Source: Lentisphaeria bacterium UBA1776 (GTDB lineage: Bacteria > Verrucomicrobiota > Lentisphaeria > Victivallales > Victivallaceae). Taken from it: a stretch of 18,598 nucleotides of DNA. The first letter of the stretch is position 1; every line of letters begins with the position of its first letter. Shown here piece by piece: positions 7,725 to 14,863 of this stretch. The position numbers were made by a program, and so were the translations under genes. The stretch is from positions 12,613 to 31,210 of the forward strand of contig DCGO01000133.1 of assembly GCA_002314605.1 (NCBI GenBank). Reading direction: 5' to 3'. The notes under the pieces were generated by a model, which was not told where the DNA came from, did not search any database, and saw only the letters and a list, made by a program, of their open reading frames with translations.

Positions 7725-7753
7725 TTGGAATTTTCCTGAAAATATGGTATGGT
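7725..7753 (+). promoter_or_regulatory. Predicted promoter of the tRNA-Gln/M16 unit
   Basis: TTGGAA (7725-7730) and TATGGT (7748-7753) are 17 bp apart, and TGG precedes the -10 box, giving a TGn extension. The expected start near 7760 leaves a leader of about 10 nt before the mature tRNA 5' end at 7771. The region is AT-rich compared with its surroundings. Confidence 0.55.
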
Positions 7754-7770
7754 AATGGAGTCCGTCGTGC

Positions 7771-7844
7771 AACCCCGTTGTGTAATGGTAGCACAAGTGG
7801 TTTTGGTCCACTCAGCCCTGGTTCGAATCCAGGCGGGGTTGCCA
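7771..7844 (+). tRNA. tRNA-Gln (anticodon UUG)
   Basis: The 74-nt cloverleaf folds fully. The acceptor stem AACCCCG/CGGGGTT has seven pairs. The D stem is GTGT/GCAC around AATGGTA. The anticodon stem is AGTGG/CCACT with loop TTTTGGT, which puts TTG at positions 34-36. The variable loop is CAGC and the T stem CCTGG/CCAGG encloses TTCGAAT. The discriminator is G7841 and CCA is encoded at 7842-7844. Anticodon UUG reads CAA, and CAG by wobble. The first acceptor pair is A-U where E. coli tRNA-Gln has a weak U1-A72 pair. The M16 peptidase start lies 16 nt after the CCA end. Confidence 0.95.
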
Positions 7845-7860
7845 TTTTTTGTGTCAGAAT

Positions 7861-10362
7861 ATGAGATATTTTGCCGATCCAGAACATGTTCTTTTAGACA
7901 ACGGCATGGAGCTTTATGTCGTTGAGCGCCCCGAACAGCCCGCTGCGGAACTCCTGGCTTGTGTCCGCACCGGAAGTGTCCATGAAGCGGATTTTCTGGG
8001 CTGCGGGCTTTCCCATTTCGTGGAACACATGCTTTTTCAGGGATGCAAAGGCTATCCCGGGACTGCCGCCGGCGACCGGCTCGGAAAACTGGGCGGCGAC
8101 GCCAATGCCTACACCAGTTTCGACCGTACCGTCTATTATGTGGAACTTCCCCGGGCCAACGCTCTTGCCGGACTGGAGATCCTGTCCGCCATGATCCGTT
8201 ATCCGGAATTTCCCGCCAAACGCTTCACCGCCGAGAGGGAGGTCATCCTCCGGGAGGCCGCCATGGGATTTGACAATCCCGGGAAGAAATTGGGCGAGAT
8301 CGTCCGTCGCCAGCTCTTCCGCCGTCATCCCCTCCGCCACCCCATTATCGGATATCCCGGGATGGTCTCCGGCGTCACGGCGGAAATGGCCCGGTGTTAT
8401 CACCGTGACCGCTATACCCCCGACCGGATCTTTTTCGTCCTGACCGGTGCGCTGTCCGTCAAAGCCGCCGCTGAAGTTCTGAACCGGCAGCTGGGAGACT
8501 GGAAAAGAAGATCGCTTCAGGAACTGCAGCTGCCGGACGAGCCGCCCCAGTTTGCCCTCCGTCAGGAAGAATTTGTCATGCCGGATGCCTTGTCCCGGGT
8601 CATCTTTTCCTCCCGGCTCCCCGGGATCCGCGGGATCCGGACCGCACCTTTTGAAATTGCCTCCGGGCTTCTTGGGGCAGGCGATGCCGCATATCTTGTG
8701 AAAAAACTCCAGTTCGATCAGGAATTGGCGGTGGACCTGGACAGCAGTCTCACGGAGACTGCCGGAGAGACCATCCTCGGGATCTTTGCTGCGGCGGAAC
8801 CGGAAAAATGCCGACGTCTGGTGTCCGCCCTGCAGCGGGAACTGGCCCTTATCCGGAAAACAACCTTCCGGCCCGCCGAGATCCGCAGGGAGAAGCTTCA
8901 GCACAAAATGGAGACTTTGCAGGAACTCCGGACCAATGCGGGAATTGCCGCCTCCGTGGCCGGTGCCGTATTTTCCGGAGACGGGCCTCTGGTTTTTGAC
9001 CGCTGTATGGATGCGATTGACCGTGTGACACCGGAGGATGTTCATAACGCCATGGAAATCATGCTGGACCCGGATCATTTCTGCGTGGGGATCCAGACTC
9101 CCGAAGCCGCCGTCAAGCCTGCGGTATCCCGCCGGGCCGTCACGCCGCCGGAGCCGGTGAAACTTGCTTCCTGCGCCGTTTATCTCGGAAATCCCGGACT
9201 CCCTCTCTGCGATCTGGCCATTCTGCTCCCCGGCGGGGACCTTTTCACCGATCCCCGGCTTGCCGGGATCAATGCCCTCGCGGCGGAACTGATGACCTGC
9301 GGCAGCGACCGTTTTTCCGAAGACCGGATCGCGGAGAAGCTTGATGAGCTGGGCGTGGACCTTTCCATCACTGCCGCGCCCAACTCCTTTTCCATCCGGG
9401 CCACTTTGCCCCGGAAGACCCTGGAGCGGACGGCGGAATTTCTGGCGGAAATTCTGGCTCATCCGGATTTTGCCGTCAAACCCTTTGAGCGGGAACGCCG
9501 GGCCATGCTGGCGGAATATGCCGCCAAACTTCAGAGGCCTGCCTTTGCGGCCCAGCGGGAGATCCGCCGCCGGCTGTTCCGGGATCACCCCTACGCCAAC
9601 AATACCCGTTTGTCCGATACTCTTCCCGGGATCACGCCGGAGGATGTCCGGGCGTTTTACGACGGACTCTGGCTGAATGACCGGACGGTATTTGCTTTCG
9701 GCGGAGATCTGCGGGAAGAGGAAGCGGATCATGTGCTGGATATTTTCCGGGAAAAACTGCCGCTGCATGACGGGACAAGTCCGGAACCGGCCATGCCGGT
9801 GTATCCCATGAAAAGCGGTAATTTCCGGATCAGACTTCCCCGTGAACAGCAGGTCATCGCTTTGGGGATCCCTGCTCCGTCCTCTCTGGAAGTGCAGGAT
9901 TCCCTCGCATTTCAGGTGCTTCACGATTCTCTGAACGGGATCACAGGGCGACTGTACAAAGTGATCCGGGAGCGTCATGCGCTGGCGTATTCCACCGGCA
10001 TGACGCTGCGTTCCGGTTTTCAACCCGGTTACGCCGCTTTTCACGCTTCGACTTCGCCCGAAAAGGGGGACAAAACGGAGAAACTGCTGCGTCAGACCCT
10101 GCAGGATCTGGCGGACAACGGGCTCTCGGAAACAGAGTTTCAGGAAGCGAGGAACAACGAGGTCTTTGCCATGGAGCGGATCCTCGCCCAGCCGGAAGAG
10201 TGTCTCTTTGAAGCGGCGTTAAGCGTGTTTTACCATCGGGGCCCCGATGACGTCCGCCGCACCATGGAACGGCTGAAAAAGTGTCGCCGCTGCGACATCA
10301 ACCGGATCCTGAAAAAGCATCTTGATCAGGCTGTGATCCAGTGCGTCCGTTCCGGCGGGTAG
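7861..10362 (+). CDS. Tandem M16-family zinc peptidase
   Basis: The 833-residue product has two M16 (pitrilysin/processing-peptidase) repeats. The N-terminal repeat carries the inverted zinc motif HFVEH (H52, E55, H56), with the third ligand expected at E132 in EREVILREAAMG. The C-terminal repeat (from about residue 435) keeps the fold (GINALAAELMTCGSDRFSEDRIAEKLDELG...) but lacks HxxEH, as is usual for the non-catalytic half. No signal peptide is visible, so a cytoplasmic role in oligopeptide degradation is likely; the substrate is unknown. ATG 7861 is chosen because the upstream in-frame TTG at 7849 lies 4 nt from the tRNA end. No Shine-Dalgarno sequence is visible in the 16-nt gap, and the gene probably shares the tRNA promoter. 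Confidence 0.88.
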   Translation: MRYFADPEHVLLDNGMELYVVERPEQPAAELLACVRTGSVHEADFLGCGLSHFVEHMLFQGCKGYPGTAAGDRLGKLGGDANAYTSFDRTVYYVELPRANALAGLEILSAMIRYPEFPAKRFTAEREVILREAAMGFDNPGKKLGEIVRRQLFRRHPLRHPIIGYPGMVSGVTAEMARCYHRDRYTPDRIFFVLTGALSVKAAAEVLNRQLGDWKRRSLQELQLPDEPPQFALRQEEFVMPDALSRVIFSSRLPGIRGIRTAPFEIASGLLGAGDAAYLVKKLQFDQELAVDLDSSLTETAGETILGIFAAAEPEKCRRLVSALQRELALIRKTTFRPAEIRREKLQHKMETLQELRTNAGIAASVAGAVFSGDGPLVFDRCMDAIDRVTPEDVHNAMEIMLDPDHFCVGIQTPEAAVKPAVSRRAVTPPEPVKLASCAVYLGNPGLPLCDLAILLPGGDLFTDPRLAGINALAAELMTCGSDRFSEDRIAEKLDELGVDLSITAAPNSFSIRATLPRKTLERTAEFLAEILAHPDFAVKPFERERRAMLAEYAAKLQRPAFAAQREIRRRLFRDHPYANNTRLSDTLPGITPEDVRAFYDGLWLNDRTVFAFGGDLREEEADHVLDIFREKLPLHDGTSPEPAMPVYPMKSGNFRIRLPREQQVIALGIPAPSSLEVQDSLAFQVLHDSLNGITGRLYKVIRERHALAYSTGMTLRSGFQPGYAAFHASTSPEKGDKTEKLLRQTLQDLADNGLSETEFQEARNNEVFAMERILAQPEECLFEAALSVFYHRGPDDVRRTMERLKKCRRCDINRILKKHLDQAVIQCVRSGG

Positions 10363-10441
10363 CACCCGCTGGCATGTGTCGCGGCGGCTGCTCGCCTTTG
10401 GCTCACGACTCACCTTGATCGGCGGATAAGCGGGTCTGAAC

Positions 10442-10480
10442 ATTAAACCCTATGCCGTCCCGGCATAGGGCGCGGTTAAT
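10442..10480. terminator. Inverted repeat between convergent genes, possible bidirectional terminator
   Basis: CCCTATGCCG (10448-10457) and CGGCATAGGG (10461-10470) form a perfect 10-bp stem with a TCC loop. The flanks ATTAA (10442-10446) and TTAAT (10476-10480) are also complementary. The position between two convergent genes fits transcription termination in both directions. Only three U residues follow on the minus strand and none on the plus strand, so it is not a textbook intrinsic terminator. Confidence 0.4.
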
Positions 10481-10540
10481 TCAAAAAGTCCGCTCCGCGT
10501 GCCGCAGGTCATTCATCGGAGCGCGGGAGCAAGGGGGATT

Positions 10541-10603
10541 CCGAAGGGAGAAGCGGAGTACGCTGCCCCTTCGGTTCCAGGTGCCTCAAATGCAGCCGGA
10601 ACC
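10541..10603. repeat. Two adjoining hairpins in the intergenic region
   Basis: CCGAAGGG (10541-10548) pairs with CCCTTCGG (10567-10574) and encloses a smaller stem AGCG/CGCT (10552-10555/10561-10564) with loop GAGTA. Directly after it, GGTTCC (10573-10578) pairs with GGAACC (10598-10603), continued by TGC/GCA across two mismatches. The two hairpins share two bases at their junction. Confidence 0.6.
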
Positions 10604-10684
10604 TTGCATACACACAATCCTCCCCGGAATCGAAGGCCCTCTGCGGAGCAGAAGCCCAGCGGCACGCTTCTGTACGGTGTCTGA

Positions 10685-13336
10685 TTACTGCAGACTGGTC
10701 AGAAGGGCCGTCAGTTCGGCGTGACGGGCTTCCATTTTTTCCAGCAGCGCTTTGGCGTCAAGAATGACCTTTTCCGGCGCTTTGGCAAGAAACTTTTCGT
10801 TGGAAAGCTTGGCTTTGGATCCGGCCATGCATTTATCCAGTTCCGCGATCTGTTTGGTCAGTTTCGCCTTTTCCGCCGCCACGTCGATCAGACCGGCCAG
10901 AGGGAGGGAAATCGCTCCCAGATGCACCGCCTGTGCCGGCGCGGCGCCGTTGGCTGCCGTGTCAAAGGCGGTGAGTTCCAGCGCAATATTCTCTGCATTC
11001 AGAAGGCTCTTCAGAGACGCGATCTCTCCCTGCAGGAAAGCAAGCACCGTTCCGGAATTGGCCCGGATATGGAAATTCACCTTTTTCCCGTCTGGGATAT
11101 TGTAGCTGGATTTCAGCGCCCGTCCGGCACGGATCAGTTCGAATTTTCCGTCAGCAAGTCCGATCATGGCCGGATCGGATTTCATGCCGTCATCCGCCGG
11201 GAAACTCTCGAACATGATGGACTTGTCTTCCGGCACGAACTGCATCTGGTGAGCCAGTTCCTCCGTGATGAAGGGCATGAAGGGATGCAGCAGTCTGAGG
11301 ATCCGGAAAAGGGCGTAGTCCAGGACCTGCAGCGCCTGCTCTTTGGCGGGTCCTCCAGCACGGAGGGGCACTTTTTCCGCTTCAATAAACCAGTCGCAGA
11401 AATTGCTCCACACCAGTTCGTAAAGTTCGTGGGCAGCCCCGTGGAAACGGAAATCCCGCAGCGCTTCCGTAATGGAGGCGATGGAGGTGTTCAGTTTCGA
11501 AAGCATCCAGCGCTCATCGCCGGTGAGTTTGAGGTCCGGGGCCAGCCGGTTGAAGCTTGCCGTCACGGGGCCCTGCATCCGGCGGAAACGGCAGGCGTTC
11601 CACAGTTTGTTGGCGAAATTCCGGCCAAGTTCGCATTTTTCGTTGCTGTACCGGATATCCATGCCCACCGGGGCGATGTAGGTAATGGTGAAGCGCAGCG
11701 CATCGGCGCCGTAACGGGCGATCACGTCCAGCGGGTCCGGGGAGTTCCCCAGCGATTTGCTGAGCTTCCTCCCCAGATCATCCCGGATGATGCTGGTGAA
11801 ATAGACATTGCGGAAGGGAATATCTCCCATGAATTCACACCCGGCCATGATCATCCGCGCCACCCAGAAGAAAATGATGTCCGGTCCGGTCACCAGATCT
11901 CCCGTGGGGTAGAACTTCGCCAGTTCCGGGGTCTTTTCCGGCCAGCCCATGATGGAGAATGGCCAGAGCCAGCTGGAGAACCAGGTGTCCAGTACGTCCT
12001 CTTCCTGCCGCCAATCTCCCGGTTTCTCCGGGGCGTCCATCCCCACATAGACCTCGCCGGTGGCGTCGTTATACCACGCAGGGATCCGATGTCCCCACCA
12101 GATCTGCCGGGAGATGCACCAGTCCTGAATATTCTCCATCCAGTGGAAATAGGTCTTGCTCCAGCGTTCCGGATAGAATTTGATCCTGCCGGATCTCACC
12201 GCCTCGATGGCGGGTTTGGCCAGTTCCTTCATATTGCAGAACCACTGGCTGGAGACCAGAGTCTCCACCGGCACGTTGCCCCGTTCGGAGTAGCCCACGG
12301 CGTGGCGGATGTCCTCGATCTTCTCCACCAGACCCAGTTCCTGCATGGCTTTGACGGTTTCCTCCCGGGCCGTGTAGCGATCCAGTCCGGCGAAACGCTT
12401 GCCGCAGCGGGCGTTCAGACTGGCATCCGGATTCATGATGTTGATGACTTCCAGATGGTGTCGCTTGCCCACTTCAAAGTCGTTGGGATCGTGAGCCGGG
12501 GTGATCTTGACGCAGCCGGTTCCCTTGGCGGGATCGGCGTGAATATCGCCGATAATGGGGATCTCCCGGTCCGTCAGGGGGAGTTTCACCGTTTTGCCGA
12601 TGAGTTTCTGATAACGGGGATCCCCCGGATTCACCGCCACGGCGGTATCGCCGAACATGGTTTCCGGCCGGGTGGTCGCCACAACAAGATACCCGGAGTC
12701 GTCGGTCAACGGATACCGGAAATGGTAGAATTTGCCGGCTTCCTCCTTGTAGATCACCTCTTCATCGGAGAGCGCACTCTTGGCCACCGGGCACCAGTTG
12801 ATCATCCGCTGGCCGCGGTAGATGCAGCCCTTGTTGTAGAGTTCCACAAAGACTTTGCGGACGGCCCGGCTCAGGCCTTCATCCATGGTGAAGCGCTCCC
12901 GCTCCCAGTCGGCGGAACACCCCAGAGTACGGAGCTGCCGGATAATGGTCCCGCCGTACTTGTCCCTCCATTGCCAGACCCGGCGGATGAATTCCTCCCG
13001 CCCCAGATCGTCCCGGGTGATATGTTCTTCCTGGCGGAGAAATTTATCGACTCTGGCCTCGGTGGCGATGCCGGCGTGGTCGGTGCCGGGGAACCAGCAC
13101 ACTTCCTCCCCCAGCATGCGGTGATAACGGATCAGCACATCCTGCAGCGTGTTGTTCAGAACATGCCCCAGGGTGAGAATACCGGTTACATTGGGCGGCG
13201 GGATGACGATGGAATAGGGCTTTTTGCCGGAAGCGGGATTGCTGTGAAAATAGTTTCGGTTTTCCCAGATCGGGTACCACTTGGCTTCGACCTCCGCCGG
13301 CTCGTAGGCCTTCATCATATTCGGTGCATCGGACAT
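10685..13336 (-). CDS. valS: Valyl-tRNA synthetase ValS
   Basis: This is a class I aminoacyl-tRNA synthetase of 883 residues, a normal length, that charges tRNA-Val in the cytoplasm. The ATP-binding HIGH-type motif is TLGH (55-58) within PPPNVTGILTLGHVLN. The editing domain shows TTRPETMFGDTAVAV (221-235). The second signature is KLSKS (524-528), where KMSKS is canonical. DALRFTITY and the anticodon-binding helical region follow. The last 65 or so residues are a charged coiled coil (AEKAKLTKQIAELDKCM...), the tRNA-binding arm typical of ValS. AGGAG just upstream supports ATG 13336. The gene uses no TTA, CTA or TCA codons over at least 870 codons, because its in-register antisense frame is open from 10721 to 13360. 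Confidence 0.97.
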   Translation of the reverse strand: MSDAPNMMKAYEPAEVEAKWYPIWENRNYFHSNPASGKKPYSIVIPPPNVTGILTLGHVLNNTLQDVLIRYHRMLGEEVCWFPGTDHAGIATEARVDKFLRQEEHITRDDLGREEFIRRVWQWRDKYGGTIIRQLRTLGCSADWERERFTMDEGLSRAVRKVFVELYNKGCIYRGQRMINWCPVAKSALSDEEVIYKEEAGKFYHFRYPLTDDSGYLVVATTRPETMFGDTAVAVNPGDPRYQKLIGKTVKLPLTDREIPIIGDIHADPAKGTGCVKITPAHDPNDFEVGKRHHLEVINIMNPDASLNARCGKRFAGLDRYTAREETVKAMQELGLVEKIEDIRHAVGYSERGNVPVETLVSSQWFCNMKELAKPAIEAVRSGRIKFYPERWSKTYFHWMENIQDWCISRQIWWGHRIPAWYNDATGEVYVGMDAPEKPGDWRQEEDVLDTWFSSWLWPFSIMGWPEKTPELAKFYPTGDLVTGPDIIFFWVARMIMAGCEFMGDIPFRNVYFTSIIRDDLGRKLSKSLGNSPDPLDVIARYGADALRFTITYIAPVGMDIRYSNEKCELGRNFANKLWNACRFRRMQGPVTASFNRLAPDLKLTGDERWMLSKLNTSIASITEALRDFRFHGAAHELYELVWSNFCDWFIEAEKVPLRAGGPAKEQALQVLDYALFRILRLLHPFMPFITEELAHQMQFVPEDKSIMFESFPADDGMKSDPAMIGLADGKFELIRAGRALKSSYNIPDGKKVNFHIRANSGTVLAFLQGEIASLKSLLNAENIALELTAFDTAANGAAPAQAVHLGAISLPLAGLIDVAAEKAKLTKQIAELDKCMAGSKAKLSNEKFLAKAPEKVILDAKALLEKMEARHAELTALLTSLQ

Positions 13337-13379
13337 CGTTCATCTCCTCAATTTTGTTGAAAAAAACAATACAAAACGT

Positions 13380-13407
13380 AATATAGCACAGATTCCGGAA
13401 AAGTCAT
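13380..13407 (-). promoter_or_regulatory. Predicted promoter of valS
   Basis: On the minus strand TGC precedes TATATT (13385-13380), and the block CTGTGCTATATTACG nearly repeats the nadB -10 block. A weak -35, ATGACT (13407-13402), lies 16 bp upstream. Transcription would start near 13373, giving a leader of about 36 nt that includes the valS ribosome-binding site. I saw no T-box or other riboswitch fold in so short a leader. Confidence 0.55.
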
Positions 13408-13438
13408 GCCGGAAACGGGAGAATCCGGCTTTGAAGGG

Positions 13439-14224
13439 TCAGAGTCCCAGCAGTGTTTCGGCATTCCGGTGGAAAACCATTTCCTGCTCTGCGGCGGAGA
13501 GCCCCATGTTTTCCACATCGGCAATGGCCCGGGCGTGATGAACGGCCGGGTAGTCGGATGCAAAGAGAATTTTTCCGATGCCGTGTTCTTTTGCCAGTTT
13601 GCCCATGTCTCCGGCGGACATCCTGGGTACGCAGCTGGAGGTATCGAACCAGACCTGCCGCCCCATCAGATGTTTCCGGGCCTCCTCCCAGACGGAATAG
13701 CCTCCCATGTGGGCGGCAATGATCCGGAGTTCCGGCATGGCGTCCAGGACGCGCGCCAGACGCCGGGGTGCCGAGTGGTCACTCTGCGGGTCCCCGGTGT
13801 GAAAAAGCAGCACCATTTCCGGTCCCGCCGCCTCGTAGATCCGCATCATTAGCGGGTCATCAATGTCAAATTTCTGAAAATCCGGGTGGAATTTGAGTCC
13901 TTTGAGCCCCAGTAAACGCATCCGGGCGATCTCCTGACGGAAATTTTTGTACTCTCTGTGCATGGTGCCGAAACCGATGAAGCGGTCCGGGCTTGCGCCA
14001 CAGAGTCCGGTGATGTAGTCATTGATGTGCTCGACCTGCTCCGGTTTGGTTGCCGAGGAGAAGATGACGGATCTTCCGACTCCGAAGCGGTCCATGCTGT
14101 CCAGCAGGTCCTCAATGAGGCCGTTTCCTTCCCAGTGGTATCCGTAGTAGGATTCCAGACTGGCGACCACTTTTCCCGCAATGGCAGGAGGAAAGACGTG
14201 GGCATGTGTATCGATGTATTTCAT
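13439..14224 (-). CDS. Amidohydrolase-family (Amidohydro_2) metal hydrolase
   Basis: The 261-residue product fits the Amidohydrolase_2 TIM-barrel family, which includes ACMSD and related decarboxylases and hydrolases. The metal ligands and catalytic residues expected for the family are visible: THAH near the N-terminus (H7, H9), KFHPDF (H113), LLFHTGD (H142), AAHMGG (H172) and FASDYP (D224). The substrate cannot be inferred from sequence or neighbours. ATG 14224 is the natural start because THAH should fall within the first ten residues; an in-frame TTG at 14245 lies upstream of the predicted -10 box. There is no good Shine-Dalgarno sequence, and the predicted transcript begins within a few bases of the ATG. 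Confidence 0.85.
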   Translation of the reverse strand: MKYIDTHAHVFPPAIAGKVVASLESYYGYHWEGNGLIEDLLDSMDRFGVGRSVIFSSATKPEQVEHINDYITGLCGASPDRFIGFGTMHREYKNFRQEIARMRLLGLKGLKFHPDFQKFDIDDPLMMRIYEAAGPEMVLLFHTGDPQSDHSAPRRLARVLDAMPELRIIAAHMGGYSVWEEARKHLMGRQVWFDTSSCVPRMSAGDMGKLAKEHGIGKILFASDYPAVHHARAIADVENMGLSAAEQEMVFHRNAETLLGL

Positions 14225-14233
14225 GATTCCGCT

Positions 14234-14261
14234 AATATAGCACAAAATGGAGATTTTTCAA
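14234..14261 (-). promoter_or_regulatory. Predicted promoter of the amidohydrolase, giving a near-leaderless mRNA
   Basis: On the minus strand TTGAAA (14261-14256) lies 16 bp before TATATT (14239-14234), which is preceded by TGC. Only nine bases separate the -10 box from the ATG at 14224, so transcription should start 0-3 nt before the start codon. Confidence 0.6.
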
Positions 14262-14320
14262 TTTTTTTGAGCTTGATACTGCGCAAAGTACCCCGCCGGC
14301 ACGCAGGTGCATGACCTTCG

Positions 14321-14863
14321 TCACCGGCAGAGAAATGCTCCGATGACGGCGCTTCCCGCAATGAGCCAGAGAAAGGAAATTTTTGTCCGGAGCTGCAAGA
14401 GGAAGACTGCAATGGCGATCAGTCCGGGGATCCAGCGCCATTCTCCGCCGGAAACCGGGTGTACCGCCAGTTTTCCCACGACCCACACCGCCGCCAGCAC
14501 CAGACCGAAGGCCGCCGGACGGAGGCCGTTCAGAGTTCCTCTGACCCAGCACGATTCCTGATGACGGCGGAGAAAGATCACCGTCCCGAGCACCATGATC
14601 AGAGCCGGCGTCAGCAGACCGGCGGTTCCGACGATCCCCCCCGATACGCCCAGTTCCCGGAACCCGGTATAGGTCGCCGCATTGATCCCGATAGGGCCCG
14701 GCGTCACCTGGGCCAGCGCCACCAGCCGGGCAAATTCCTCCCCGGTCATGATCTGACGGGCACCCACCAGATCCGCCATCAGCATTGGGATCAGGACATA
14801 CCCCCCGCCGACACAGAGCACACCATATTTGAAGAAAAGTCCGTAAAGGGTCCAGAAAGTCAT
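14321..14863 (-). CDS. chrA: Single-domain chromate transporter (CHR family)
   Basis: The 180-residue membrane protein is one CHR domain of the chromate ion transporter family. It shows FKYGVLCVGGGYVLIPML (11-28) and QVTPGPIGINAATYTGF (52-68), followed by several hydrophobic segments. Short CHR proteins normally work as pairs encoded side by side, and its partner here is the CHR domain at the end of the neighbouring Maf fusion. Substrate could be chromate, sulfate or another oxyanion; many family members are untested. The ATG overlaps the stop of the fusion gene as ATGA and is preceded by a G-rich Shine-Dalgarno sequence (GGGGAG). It is the last gene of the accB operon; no terminator with a U-tract is seen after it. 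Confidence 0.88.
   Translation of the reverse strand: MTFWTLYGLFFKYGVLCVGGGYVLIPMLMADLVGARQIMTGEEFARLVALAQVTPGPIGINAATYTGFRELGVSGGIVGTAGLLTPALIMVLGTVIFLRRHQESCWVRGTLNGLRPAAFGLVLAAVWVVGKLAVHPVSGGEWRWIPGLIAIAVFLLQLRTKISFLWLIAGSAVIGAFLCR

Larger units (their letters stand above)
10363..10684. other. Hairpin-rich intergenic region between convergent genes
   Basis: These 322 bases separate the ends of the M16 gene and valS. I see no supported gene; the short frames here (for example 10452-10724 and 10499-10684) lack family resemblance. The region contains several inverted repeats: ACCCGCT (10364-10370) with AGCGGGT (10429-10435), a strong hairpin at 10448-10470, a nested hairpin at 10541-10574, another at 10573-10603, and GCGTGCCGC (10497-10505) with GCGGCACGC (10659-10667). 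The density suggests structured RNA or a dispersed intergenic repeat, not plain spacer. No intrinsic terminator with a U-tract is clear on either strand. Confidence 0.6.

Noticed and set aside
7849..7860. TTG start four codons upstream for the M16 peptidase
   Set aside because: It lies 4 nt after the tRNA CCA end with no ribosome-binding site; ATG 7861 gives the natural N-terminus.
7894..10044. 716-codon open frame antisense to the M16 peptidase
   Set aside because: In-register shadow of a gene with clear zinc-peptidase motifs; low-complexity product with no recognisable domain.
10452..10724. Short plus-strand frames in the hairpin-rich gap (also 10499-10684)
   Set aside because: No ribosome-binding site or recognisable domain; the inverted repeats explain the sequence pattern better.
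10721..13360. 879-codon open frame on the plus strand opposite valS
   Set aside because: It is the in-register antisense shadow of valS caused by codon bias; its translation shows no domain and it lacks a start signal.
13337..13379. T-box leader ahead of valS
   Set aside because: The leader is only about 36 nt and contains no specifier or antiterminator fold.
14225..14320. Terminator after the CHR gene
   Set aside because: Only a weak 4-bp stem (GCAC/GTGC) is visible and no U-tract follows on the minus strand.
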